In this document: positions 25,368 through 38,917 of the stretch, in pieces
Position numbering within the stretch: the stretch's first letter is position 1
Layout of the letters: each line of letters starts with the position of its first letter
NCBI RefSeq assembly: GCF_016907895.1
Contig: NZ_JAFBCV010000001.1
Span: 496,001-560,000 of the forward strand
DNA from: Shouchella xiaoxiensis
GTDB taxonomy: Bacteria; Bacillota; Bacilli; Bacillales; Bacillaceae_D
Length of the DNA stretch: 64,000 bases
Direction: 5' to 3'
Notes under the pieces: generated by a model
Databases searched by the model: none
Told to the model about the DNA's origin: nothing
What the model saw: only the letters and a program-made list of their open reading frames with translations
Position numbers and translations under genes: made by a program

Positions 25368-26291
25368 CTAATCATATTTAATTCGTGGGTCAAGCACCCG
25401 GTAAAGTAAATCAGTTAATAAATTGACGGTGATCGTAATAAATGCAATAACGAAGACAATTGCTTGGACAACTGCCATATCGCTGTTTTCCATTGCCGTA
25501 AGCAACAGGCGGCCGATCCCTGGCCAAGAAAAGACTGTTTCCACCACGATTGCTCCACCAATTAATTGAGGAAATTGCAGACCAATAATTGTAACGATAG
25601 GAATAAGTGCATTTAGAAACACATGTTTTCCAATAACAATGCGTTCTTTTTGTCCTTTTGCTCGTGCCGTTTGTACAAATTCTTGTTCAATTACTTCCAA
25701 AACACTGGCCCGAGTTAACCGTGTCATTTCCGCCGCCAGTGCAATCCCTAATGTAAAAGCAGGTAAGACGAAATGCAGCGGGGAAGAGGCTCCTGAAACA
25801 GGGAAGATTGGAAAGATCACGGCTAAAAACAAAATGAGCATAATTCCGATCCAGAAGTTTGGCATCGCTTTTCCAACAATCGATACTCCAGATATTAGAA
25901 AATCCAGTACTGTATTTCGTTTTAAAGCTGCATAAATTCCAAGTGGAATTGAAATGACAATGGCAATGAACATCGCAATTAACGAAAGTGAAAGCGTAGC
26001 TGTTAGGCGGCTTAAGACTAAGTCTGTTGCTGGTTGCTGGTACTGTAAGGATGTTCCAAAGTCACCGCGGATTAAATCCCCTAAAAAAGCTGTATATTGT
26101 GTTAAAAAAGGTTCATTCAGGCCAAGTGACTCCCTCAGAGCCTCTCGGTCTGCAGCTGTCGCATTTTCCGGGAGCATCATCGAGGCTGGATCTCCAGCGA
26201 CGTAAACGAGACAAAAGATAATGAACGTCAAAATGAGTAAACTTGGGATGACTTGGAACAATATTTTTTTTAAGAATGCCAGCTCGTTCAC
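25368..26291 (-). CDS. Oligopeptide ABC transporter permease (OppB/DppB-like)
   Basis: 307 residues, six transmembrane segments. N-terminal IFCLVYVAGDPASMMLPENATAADREALRESLGL is the OppB signature; the EAA loop is TARAKGQKERIVIGKHVFLNALIP. It starts 8 bp after the TetR gene and is the first transport gene of the operon. Specificity (peptide versus nickel or another solute) is not fixed by sequence alone. Confidence 0.93.
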   Translation of the reverse strand: MNELAFLKKILFQVIPSLLILTFIIFCLVYVAGDPASMMLPENATAADREALRESLGLNEPFLTQYTAFLGDLIRGDFGTSLQYQQPATDLVLSRLTATLSLSLIAMFIAIVISIPLGIYAALKRNTVLDFLISGVSIVGKAMPNFWIGIMLILFLAVIFPIFPVSGASSPLHFVLPAFTLGIALAAEMTRLTRASVLEVIEQEFVQTARAKGQKERIVIGKHVFLNALIPIVTIIGLQFPQLIGGAIVVETVFSWPGIGRLLLTAMENSDMAVVQAIVFVIAFITITVNLLTDLLYRVLDPRIKYD

Positions 26292-26299
26292 CTCCCTTT

Positions 26300-26920
26300 C
26301 TATGATTGGGACAAGGGTAGACCCTGTAACCCAAAAAATTCAAATGAAACGATGACTTTGGCTAGTTCATTTGGCGTCATCTCTGATAAGTCCGATTCAG
26401 GACGAAAGAGCCACCGTTCTAGCATTCCGAAGACTAGGCTCGAAAGCATCGCAGCTAACGTTTGGCTAGCGTATCTAGTAGAAAGCATATGTAATTCCTG
26501 GGCTCGAGCGATATTGCTAGCAAATGCGGCTTCTATTGCAACAAACGTGCCTTTAATTTGTGTGCGAATCTGTTTATCAGTATCTTGCCCCGTTTTAAAC
26601 AGCAGTTGCATATAATCACAATTTGTTTTTGCATATGTGAATAAAGAGAACATGAGTTGTTCGGATGAAGCAACCATATCAGTTAATGAACCAACCTGCT
26701 TGCGGTAACCGGAGTGGATGACATCAAGCAAATTTCGCTCTCCATCTTCTAAAAGTCGTACAACGATGGCTTCTTTATTTTTGAAATGCCAATAGAACGT
26801 ACCTTGGGCAACTCCGGCTTTTTTGACGATATCAGAGACTTTCGTTTTATGAAAGCCATTCTGAGCAAATAAAGGTAAAGCAGCATCCATTAAAAGACGG
26901 TTATTATCTGTAATGATCAT
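26300..26920 (-). CDS. TetR family regulator of the peptide ABC operon
   Basis: Start at 26920 (MIITDNNRLLMDAALPLFAQ), with AGGAAAGGAACG before it; the frame to 26956 would run through the operator palindrome. About 206 residues. HTH: TKVSDIVKKAGVAQGTFYWHFKNKEAIV (residues ~28-55). The C-terminal ligand domain is of the AcrR/YsiA type. It is the first gene of the minus-strand operon and probably represses it through the palindrome at 26940-26957. Confidence 0.88.
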   Translation of the reverse strand: MIITDNNRLLMDAALPLFAQNGFHKTKVSDIVKKAGVAQGTFYWHFKNKEAIVVRLLEDGERNLLDVIHSGYRKQVGSLTDMVASSEQLMFSLFTYAKTNCDYMQLLFKTGQDTDKQIRTQIKGTFVAIEAAFASNIARAQELHMLSTRYASQTLAAMLSSLVFGMLERWLFRPESDLSEMTPNELAKVIVSFEFFGLQGLPLSQS

Positions 26921-26939
26921 AATCGTTCCTTTCCTCTTG

Positions 26940-26957
26940 ATTGACTCGTCAGTCAAT
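26940..26957 (-). promoter_or_regulatory. TetR operator candidate
   Basis: ATTGACT-CGTC-AGTCAAT: perfect 7-bp arms around 4 bases, 20 bp before the TetR start. TTGACT in either direction also resembles a -35 box. The position suits autoregulation of the TetR-opp operon. Confidence 0.65.
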
Positions 26958-27034
26958 TATCCAATAATCCTAATATATTTACTCGGGTTTATGAAGTCAA
27001 GCATTTTGTTTTAATACTTTTTTAAAAGAGTAAT

Positions 27035-30593
<3,559 letters not shown>

Positions 30594-30753
30594 TTAAAGG
30601 ACGCTTGAAACTTATTTTTTCTAATTTTCGTGTCGAAACATTTTTAATAGAAGAACGTAGCTAAAGCAAATTGGGATTAGTTTAAACAGAGCTTTCAAAT
30701 GAGCAGAAGGCTAGAGGAATGCTAGCGCTAAGTTTCTGCATTAAAGAAATGAT

Positions 30754-30796
30754 AAAAAGGCAATTGAGACTTATTCAACTCAATTGCCTTTTTATA
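30754..30796. terminator. Bidirectional terminator
   Basis: A perfect 15-bp stem AAAAAGGCAATTGAG (30754-30768) / 30779-30793 with a 10-base loop. It ends the collagen-like transcript on one side and the nox transcript, with its SDR remnant, on the other. Confidence 0.88.
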
Positions 30797-30908
30797 TTAG
30801 ATTGTTGAGTATAGGCCAGCCACCATCAATAACCGTTTCAGAACCAGTCATACATTTTGACTCATTAGAAGCTAGAAATAGGGCAGAACAAGTAGTTAAT
30901 AATTGACT
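30792..30908 (-). pseudogene. Short-chain dehydrogenase remnant (C-terminus only)
   Basis: On the minus strand directly behind nox, in another frame, the DNA reads SQLLTTCSALFLASNESK, then CMTGSETVIDGGWPILNN, then stop. ALFLASxES..MTGSExVIDGGW is the C-terminal signature of classical SDR enzymes. No other part of an SDR is found, so this is a remnant left by deletion; the breakpoint is at or inside the end of nox. Confidence 0.75.
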
Positions 30909-30922
30909 CCGTTTTTTTCTTA

Positions 30923-32296
30923 CTATACAAGCTCCGTACTATTGTCTGTGCTTATTGGTTCTTGCGCTAAAATTTTTAGGGCTAGCGTATTTAATAGATT
31001 GATTGGCTTGTTGTAATGGGGTTGGAAAAAGAAATCAGTAAATGCCAAATCTGATACAGTCATTTGCTGTTGAATACAAACTGATACGGTATTCATTAAT
31101 TGAGTTTGATCAGCTTTACTAAGAACTTGTGCTCCTAAGATGCGCATGGAATCATTGTCATAGACAAGTTTTAGCTTAACTTCTTCGGCAGTCGGCATAA
31201 AAGTAGGTCGCTCATGGTCAACAAGTAGGTGCGATCGGACATCTAGTCCGTATGCTGCTGCGCTTTCTTCTGTTAAGCCAGTAGAAGCCAAGTTAAGATC
31301 ATACAGTTTTAAAGCTGACGTTCCTTGTGTTCCTTTGTAAGCTATTTTAGGTCCGTTAATATTGTAAGCTACAAGAGTCCCCATTTTTGTTGCATTTGTT
31401 GCAAGTGGAATATAGGCGTTATGCTGAGATGAATTGTGAAATACTGCACAAGAATCGCCAGCAGAAAAGATATCGGGATTACTTGATTGCATATACTGAT
31501 TCACAATGATAGCTCCATTTTCTAATGTTTCAACTTTATCTCGAATTAAATCTGTTTGAGGTCGGAATCCGACGCAGAGAAGCACCAGGTCAACATCATG
31601 CGTTTGCCTATTCGTGTGTACTGTTTTGACGGCACCAGTGTCATCACCTGAGAATGATTCGACTTTTTCTTCTAAAGCTAACTTTATATTATGATCAATC
31701 AAGGCGCGCTCAACATCGTTTGTAAATTCTCGATCAAGGTATTTATTTAAAACACGGTCTGCGCCTTCAATAAATGTTACTTCTTTTCCATATGATTCAA
31801 ATGCTTCAACAAGCTCAACACCAATGTATCCAGCACCAATGACAGCAATTTTTTTAGCTTCGGAAGCTTTGGCAATAATTTGCTCGGCTTGCTCATAGTT
31901 TTTGCAGAGCTGGATATTTTTTAAACCAACACCTGTAATAGGCGGAATAATCGGTGATGAACCTGTTGTGAAGACAAGTTTATCATAAGAATCGTTAAAG
32001 GTTTCGCCAGTATGAAGGTTTTTAACAAGTATCGTTTTTTTATCAGGATCGACTTTAAGAACATCATGCTCAAGGTTCATGTTTGCGCCTAGTGATTCAA
32101 GTTCTTCTGGAGATGAATAAAATAAGTCGTCTGCTTCTTTTACGATCCCACCGATATGCAAAGCAATGCCACAAGAGAGAAAGGATACATTATTATTTCG
32201 TTCATAGACAGTAATAGTTGCTTGAGGATAAAGTCGAGCTAAGTTTCGGACGGCGGTTGTTCCTGCGTGTGTACACCCAATAACGATAATTTTCAT
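30923..32296 (-). CDS. nox: NADH oxidase, water-forming type (pyridine nucleotide-disulfide oxidoreductase)
   Basis: 457 residues, ATG behind AGGAGG. FAD site at the start (IIVIGCTHAGTTAV), with His10, and redox-active Cys42 in VSFLSCGIAL: the single-cysteine signature of Nox/CoA-disulfide reductases; the SFLSCGIAL form fits Nox. NADH site IAVIGAGYIGVELVEAF and second FAD motif IFSAGDSCAVF follow. It reduces oxygen to water with NADH and restores NAD. A Rex operator lies 25 bp upstream of the start, consistent with induction when NADH rises. Confidence 0.88.
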   Translation of the reverse strand: MKIIVIGCTHAGTTAVRNLARLYPQATITVYERNNNVSFLSCGIALHIGGIVKEADDLFYSSPEELESLGANMNLEHDVLKVDPDKKTILVKNLHTGETFNDSYDKLVFTTGSSPIIPPITGVGLKNIQLCKNYEQAEQIIAKASEAKKIAVIGAGYIGVELVEAFESYGKEVTFIEGADRVLNKYLDREFTNDVERALIDHNIKLALEEKVESFSGDDTGAVKTVHTNRQTHDVDLVLLCVGFRPQTDLIRDKVETLENGAIIVNQYMQSSNPDIFSAGDSCAVFHNSSQHNAYIPLATNATKMGTLVAYNINGPKIAYKGTQGTSALKLYDLNLASTGLTEESAAAYGLDVRSHLLVDHERPTFMPTAEEVKLKLVYDNDSMRILGAQVLSKADQTQLMNTVSVCIQQQMTVSDLAFTDFFFQPHYNKPINLLNTLALKILAQEPISTDNSTELV

Positions 32297-32320
32297 AAAA
32301 TACGTCCTCCTAAAATTATA

Positions 32321-32338
32321 TTGTGAAGAAATTCACAT
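32321..32338 (-). promoter_or_regulatory. Rex (NADH/NAD sensor) operator upstream of nox
   Basis: TTGTGAA-GAAA-TTCACAT: the 18-bp Rex layout TTGTGAA-N4-TTCACAA with one mismatch in the last base. Additional half-site-like TTGTGAA copies occur at about 32347-32353 and 32451-32457, and GTGAAGTTGTGA at about 32383-32394. Confidence 0.7.
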
Positions 32339-32524
32339 AAAAATGTTTGTGAAGTGAATACTTGCTAGTCACGCAACTATTATGTGAAGTTGTGAGCAAG
32401 ATCAAGTATAAGGTATCTGATTAACTACAAACTAAGAATAACATATTGTGAATTAATGAGCAAATTTTTTTTGAAAGTGATTTAACCAATGGTTAGACAG
32501 CTGAAAGATAAAGGTATCGGATAA

Positions 32525-32563
32525 AAGGCCCTCTCGTTTTACAAAAAACGAGAGGGCCTTACT
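32525..32563 (-). terminator. Intrinsic terminator of the MFS gene
   Basis: A 16-bp stem (AAGGCCCTCTCGTTTT, 32525-32540, with 32545-32560) and TTTTAT on the minus strand, just after the MFS stop. Confidence 0.9.
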
Positions 32564-32566
32564 TAT

Positions 32567-33736
32567 TTACGCTGCCTTCGAACTCATCTTAGTATTTTTT
32601 ATTTTTAAACGCATTGAAATGATGATGATTAATAAAGAGACAGTGGCGAGGGCGCCACCAACAAGTGCATTTAACTCAACATACGCCTGCTCAATCACAA
32701 CGCCACCAATCATCGAACCAAACGCAATGCCGAAATGCAGAGCGGAGTTATTTAAGCTTTGCTGAATGTCGGATGTATCTGGTGAGGTTGTAATTAGATA
32801 GCTTTGCATCGCGGGTGTAATGGCCCAACTAAGCATGCTCCAAACCATCATGACGATAATAAAAATCGGAAGAATTGACGTAACAAATGGGATGGAAGTG
32901 ATTGAAATGATAAAGACAGAAATGACCGAGACAATCGTTTTTTTCGGACCGATTCGATCTGTAAGTATGCCTCCAACTCCACCACCAATGATAGCGGCAA
33001 TGCCAAATAATAAATACATCAAGCTGATCGCATTTCCCTCAAGACCGAGCGTACTTTGTAAGAACGGGGTTAAATAGGCATAAAGCGTTAAATGGCCCGC
33101 AAGAAAGAAAAAGGAAGTAAGCTGAATCAGTACAATTTTTATATTTGCTAACGTCCTTAGTTGTTTTCTTAATGAGATCATCGGCTTAGGTGCAATTTTT
33201 TCCATAAATAATAAAACAAATAGGATGGAAAGGGATGTTAGTATGACAATTAAAACAAACGGGGCTCTCCAGCCAAACGCATTTCCGAGCATTAGTCCTA
33301 GCGGTACGCCTAGAACAAGTGAGGCACTTACGCCCATGAACACAATACCAATTGCTCGCGCTTGATAGGGTTTCGTCACAATATTAGAAGCGATCGTAAC
33401 GCATAATGAAATAAGTAAAGCAGCACTCATTGCTGAAAGAATTCGTGCAATAAATAGCATTGCATAACCAGTGCTAAAAACAGCTATGATGTTAGCTACA
33501 AGAAAAGCGAGCAATGTCCATAACGTCAGTTTTTTTCGTTCAATTGACGCTGTAGCTGTTAGCAAAATGGGGCCTGAGAGTGCGAATACAAATGAAAAGA
33601 CAGATATTAACAATCCGACCTGTCCAAGCGAGACTTGAAGATCGTCCGCAACTAGATGAAGAATTCCTCCTAGTAAAAGTTCAACTAAACCAACAACAAA
33701 AGAGACGACGGTTAGTAAATAAACACGTTTATCCAT
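32567..33736 (-). CDS. MFS transporter, DHA1 (sugar/drug exporter) family
   Basis: 389 residues with 12 hydrophobic segments, start behind GAGGTG. It is AraJ/YdhP-like: LLLGGILHLVADDLQVSLGQVGLLISVFSF, motif A-like GPILLTATASIERKKLTLW and motif A in the second half (GILTDRIGPKKTIV). A proton-driven exporter. It is divergent from the TrmB-type regulator; the 40-bp palindrome between them is a likely control site. Confidence 0.88.
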   Translation of the reverse strand: MDKRVYLLTVVSFVVGLVELLLGGILHLVADDLQVSLGQVGLLISVFSFVFALSGPILLTATASIERKKLTLWTLLAFLVANIIAVFSTGYAMLFIARILSAMSAALLISLCVTIASNIVTKPYQARAIGIVFMGVSASLVLGVPLGLMLGNAFGWRAPFVLIVILTSLSILFVLLFMEKIAPKPMISLRKQLRTLANIKIVLIQLTSFFFLAGHLTLYAYLTPFLQSTLGLEGNAISLMYLLFGIAAIIGGGVGGILTDRIGPKKTIVSVISVFIISITSIPFVTSILPIFIIVMMVWSMLSWAITPAMQSYLITTSPDTSDIQQSLNNSALHFGIAFGSMIGGVVIEQAYVELNALVGGALATVSLLIIIISMRLKIKNTKMSSKAA

Positions 33737-33746
33737 AAAACACCTC

Positions 33747-33786
33747 GTTTTTAAATGTTACCCCTAAAAGGGTAACATTTAAAAAC
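33747..33786. promoter_or_regulatory. 40-bp perfect palindrome between MFS and TrmB genes
   Basis: Arms of 17 bp (GTTTTTAAATGTTACCC, 33747-33763, and its complement 33770-33786) with spacer CTAAAA. It lies directly upstream of the MFS ribosome binding site and 79 bp before the regulator start. Either an operator for the TrmB protein, or an RNA hairpin in the MFS leader, or both. Confidence 0.75.
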
Positions 33787-33864
33787 AGGAGAAACAAGTG
33801 GAAATGTTTTTGGGAAATGGTCTATGCTTAGAAGACGATAGAAAAAGTCAAAGAGGGGATTTTT

Positions 33865-34623
33865 ATGCTGCAACAATTTGGATTCACCCAATATGAAAGT
33901 CAAGTGTATACATCCTTGATTACAATCAATCAAGCGTTGGATGCAACCGCCATTGTTAAGCGTTCTGGAGTTCCACGATCAAAAGTATATGAAGTGTTAA
34001 CAAAGTTAAGCGAAAAAGGAATTATACTTGAAGCAACAATTGAAAAGAAGAGACAATACACAGCGCTTCCTATCGAAGCAATGATTGAGAAATTAAAGAC
34101 GGATTTCGAAACGAATATAGAAGAATTAAAGAAAATTGAAGTTGCAGAAATGGAAATTGACGATCGTGTCTGGACTTTAAAAGAAAACCAATCGATTACA
34201 TCTGTTATGAAAGAATTAAGTGAAGGTGCGAGAGAGTCGATTCATATTTCTGCTTGGGCAGATGATTTAGCGTTGTTCCTGCCCGTACTTGAAAAAAAAC
34301 ATTCGTTCGGACTAGACATTAACATTCATACAATTGGTTCCATAACGACTGACATACCTTCTGTATCAACGCTTATTCCTAGTCAAGGGCATTCGTCATT
34401 AGAAAGAAGTCGGATTTTGCTAGTTGATGGAAAGGAACTAATTTTTGCTGGTATGGAAGATGGAGATTGGAAAGCTATTCGAACCCAATCTCCACCGCTA
34501 GTCACGTTTTTTTCGGAATTTTTCTTTCATGATATTGCCTTAACAAAAATCACTCAGCGATACCATGACATCGTAATGAAAGATGAAGAAATAAGAGACA
34601 TGTTGCTTAAATTGCGGTATTAA
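33865..34623 (+). CDS. TrmB family transcriptional regulator
   Basis: 252 residues, ATG behind AGAGGGG. N-terminal winged helix LQQFGFTQYESQVYTSLITI, then ATAIVKRSGVPRSKVYEVLTKLSEKGI (residues ~1-55), then a short coiled segment and a PLD-like effector domain starting about residue 100 (SITSVMKELSEGARESIHISAWADD). TrmB proteins generally sense sugars. It is divergent from the MFS exporter and probably controls it through the palindrome at 33747-33786. Confidence 0.87.
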   Translation: MLQQFGFTQYESQVYTSLITINQALDATAIVKRSGVPRSKVYEVLTKLSEKGIILEATIEKKRQYTALPIEAMIEKLKTDFETNIEELKKIEVAEMEIDDRVWTLKENQSITSVMKELSEGARESIHISAWADDLALFLPVLEKKHSFGLDINIHTIGSITTDIPSVSTLIPSQGHSSLERSRILLVDGKELIFAGMEDGDWKAIRTQSPPLVTFFSEFFFHDIALTKITQRYHDIVMKDEEIRDMLLKLRY

Positions 34624-34685
34624 AAATCAGAGTAAGGTAGATTTAAAAAAAGCCAGCTTTTGATCTTGCTAGCTTGAGGCAAGTA

Positions 34686-34724
34686 TTAGGCTCAACCGTC
34701 ACATTAATGGTTGGGCTTTTAAAC
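34686..34724 (+). terminator. Possible terminator after the TrmB gene
   Basis: AGGCTCAACC (34688-34697) can pair with GGTTGGGCTT (34709-34718) through one G-U, followed by TTAAA. Moderate quality. No other feature is visible between 34624 and 34884. Confidence 0.45.
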
Positions 34725-34884
34725 ATGTTTATAGAATTGAAACATCTTTCAACAATAATAGGTTTAGTAATGTGTAAACTTGGCTATCTAACAAGAAGGA
34801 ATCCTTCATGATTTAAACGTTCCATAAAAAAAGAAATTGAACACCGGGGTAGATAAGCTTGATTAAGAGATGAGGATGCAAAAC

Positions 34885-35724
34885 ATGATTCATTCGCAAT
34901 CACTGTATGATTTCTTGATGAACAAATTAACTCTACTTGTGGAAGATTGGGTAGATAGTGAACGTTTCAATGGAAAAGAAGGGGATCAACTAACAAATAA
35001 CATAACCAAAGCACAAAGAAAAGAACAGGCATTAAGTTTTCATAGTCATTTTCTGCAAATGTTTCGCTCTGATTACGATTCGTATGCTGCTGGAATCAAT
35101 CAATGGCTAGAGACCGTTGGGATGAGTGAGGGAGCGATTCAATCAAATACAACCGAAAGATTAAAGGATTTGTTTCAAACGCAAAACCAGTATGTAAGCC
35201 TCGTTGACGACTTCTTTGAAGATGAGTTCGCTGATGAGAAAGAGCTGGCTAAGAAGCAAATAATTGAAGAAATGCAAGCTCTTATTGTAAAAATTACTCA
35301 ATTATATGAGCAGATACAAGAAAAACAGGAATTAAAGAAGAAAGAGATTATCTCTCAATTGTCTACACCTATTATTTCATTAAACCGTTACGTGGCTCTA
35401 TTACCGTTAGTAGGAGAGATTGAAGCGGCGCATGTAAGTGATGCGTTTGAAACCATACTTGAAGAGTGCTCCAAACGAAATGTAAATCATTTACTTATTG
35501 ATCTATCGGGCTTGTACTTCATGGATACGATGTTCGCTCATCAAATTCAAAAATTAGTTCAAAGCCTTTTGTTGACGGGTGTTCAAGTATCACTGTCTGG
35601 AATGCGTCCACAAATTGCTCAAACATCCGTTCATTTAGGAATTCAATTTCAGGATGTTCATCACTATCAAGATGTAGAAAGAGCAATGAATCATCTCAAC
35701 AATCAATATTTAAAAATAAGCATG

Positions 35725-35727
<3 letters not shown>
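34885..35727 (+). CDS. RsbR-like STAS domain protein (stressosome component paralogue)
   Basis: Start at ATG 34885 (MIHSQSLYDF), nine bases after GAGG; the upstream in-frame ATG at 34870 is possible. About 280 residues. The N-terminal half is helical and non-haem-globin-like (RsbR_N type). The C-terminal STAS domain starts about residue 160: QLSTPIISLNRYVALLPLVGEI, then LIDLSGLYFMDTMFAHQIQKLV. The two regions that carry phosphorylated threonines in RsbR keep Thr (STPI; MDT). It likely senses stress and joins stressosomes. No RsbS or RsbT gene is adjacent. Confidence 0.85.
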
Positions 35728-37286
<1,559 letters not shown>

Positions 37287-37305
37287 TTAGTTGATTATTT
37301 TTATA

Positions 37306-38010
37306 CTAAAAAACAAGTGTAAACAATACGGCACCAACAATACCACCGGCGATTGGTCCAAAGATAGGAACCCATGCATATGCCCAGTCAGAAGGTCCTT
37401 TCTTGTCAATAGGTAAAATTGCGTGTGCAAGTCTTGGTCCTAAATCACGCGCTGGGTTAATCGCATAGCCAGTTGGGCCACCTAAGGATAGACCAATAGC
37501 GGCAATTAAAACACCGACAATTAGCGGGTTTAATCCATCACTGAACGTATTAGCTCCAATCGCAAGTAAACCAAAGATTAATACAGCAGTACCGATAAAT
37601 TCACTGAAAAAATTTGAAGTGAGGTGACGAATTGCTGGTCCAGTCGCGAACACACCTAATTTTGTACTTGGATCAGGTGTGTTTTTCCAGTGAGGGTAGT
37701 AATGTAAGAATACTACGACTGCCCCTAAGAAAGCACCAATTAATTGACCAATAATATAACCTGGTACCTGCGCCCAAGGAAATTCACCAATTGTCGCAAA
37801 AGCGAGCGTAACAGCCGGATTTAAATGAGCATCACTAACGGTACCCGAGACGTAAACACCTAAAGCAACAGCAAAACCCCAGCCAAGCGAAATGGCAATC
37901 CAGCCGGCTCCTTCTCCTTTAGACTGACGCAAGCTGACGCCAGCAACGACTCCAGCACCAAAAATGATTAAGATCATGGTACCAACTAATTCAGCAACAA
38001 ACTCAGCCAT
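37306..38010 (-). CDS. glpF: Glycerol uptake facilitator (aquaglyceroporin)
   Basis: Start at 38010 (MAEFVAELVGTMILIIF) with GAGGAGG 8 bases before; the open frame to 38235 is leader sequence. 234 residues, six membrane helices and two half-helices with the NPA motifs HLNPAVTLA and INPARDLGPR. The Asp after the second NPA-R is the GlpF-type (glycerol) signature. It lets glycerol diffuse into the cell, where GlpK traps it. Confidence 0.94.
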   Translation of the reverse strand: MAEFVAELVGTMILIIFGAGVVAGVSLRQSKGEGAGWIAISLGWGFAVALGVYVSGTVSDAHLNPAVTLAFATIGEFPWAQVPGYIIGQLIGAFLGAVVVFLHYYPHWKNTPDPSTKLGVFATGPAIRHLTSNFFSEFIGTAVLIFGLLAIGANTFSDGLNPLIVGVLIAAIGLSLGGPTGYAINPARDLGPRLAHAILPIDKKGPSDWAYAWVPIFGPIAGGIVGAVLFTLVF

Positions 38011-38265
38011 ACTTTGTTCCTCCTCAGAAAGATAGTCCTTATGTTTGTAATGTGGAATGAAGGAAAAGGTGATCAAACCTGACCAAAGTTCCACGATTTG
38101 GGATAGGTTTCCCAAGTAACCACGGGAAGTTGAAAACGGATACAACTGGCTGCTTGGAAGCAAAGGCATCACTTTCTTCATAGCTATTCGTGGTAAAAAC
38201 AAGCTAGAACCGCTTTTCGAACAAGTTATGATCACGTATGATAGAGACAGATAATAAGTAGGGAG
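38011..38265 (-). promoter_or_regulatory. Long untranslated leader region of glpFK
   Basis: About 200 bp between the divergent Nudix gene and glpF. In B. subtilis the glpFK leader holds a terminator controlled by the RNA-binding antiterminator GlpP. The length here would permit this, but I see only weak stems (GGTTACTTGGG..CCC region, 38094-38125) and no clear T-run terminator. Confidence 0.35.
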
Positions 38266-38736
38266 TTGACTCTAATCGACTATATTAAAAACATTCGGCA
38301 GAAAGTTGGACAAGAAGCGATCATTTTGAACTTTGCCGGAATCTGTGTAGAAAATAATCAAGGAGAGATTTTACTCCAAAAAAGAGCGGATTCTAACCAA
38401 TGGGGCTTTCCTGGCGGAGCTCTTGAGCTTGGAGAATCTGTCGAAACTTGTGCAAAAAGGGAAGTTTTTGAAGAAACTGGGCTTCTTGTAAATGTGCTTT
38501 CCCTGATAGGGGTTTACTCAAACTACTTTAGTGAATATCCAAACGGCGATAAAGCACAAAGTGTCCTTCATTTTTTTAAAGGGACAGTGTCAGGTGGAAA
38601 GTTGTTAACAAAACCGAATGAAGAGACGATCCAATTAGCTTTTTTTGATCCAAAGAAATGCCCACCACTTTTTAATCAACAGCATCAGGATTGTCTTGCC
38701 GATGTTATTAATGGGAAAAGCGGTGTTTTTAGGTAA
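38266..38736 (+). CDS. Nudix hydrolase (YjhB-like)
   Basis: 156 residues. The start is uncertain: the TTG at 38266 directly abuts GGGAG and no ATG fits. The Nudix box GGALELGESVETCAKREVFE followed by ETGL matches the consensus at residues ~54-77, preceded by QWGFPG. The N-terminal DYIKNIRQKVGQEAIILNFAG is the YjhB-type extension. It probably cleans up nucleotide derivatives. Monocistronic and divergent from glpF. Confidence 0.87.
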   Translation: MTLIDYIKNIRQKVGQEAIILNFAGICVENNQGEILLQKRADSNQWGFPGGALELGESVETCAKREVFEETGLLVNVLSLIGVYSNYFSEYPNGDKAQSVLHFFKGTVSGGKLLTKPNEETIQLAFFDPKKCPPLFNQQHQDCLADVINGKSGVFR

Positions 38737-38917
38737 AACGAGGGTGATAATTATGTAAAACAGAGAATTGTGCTTTCTATTTAAGGGAACTACTTGGTTA
38801 ATGAATCCGTGGTCTTAAAACATAGATACATTGTACATATATTTCTTTTACGTATGATCCATTCGCTCCTCTCATATGATTTACTTACAGACACTCTGCT
38901 AGAGGAGGGGTCTTTGA

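Noticed and set aside
38190-38225. Possible cre site in the glpF leader (GAAAAGCGGTTCTA)
   Set aside because: Four mismatches to the cre consensus, so not reliable.
37306-38235. Long N-terminal extension (75 residues) of GlpF
   Set aside because: The normal GlpF start MAEFVAELVG at 38010 has a perfect GAGGAGG. The extension has no ribosome binding site and is not similar to aquaporins.
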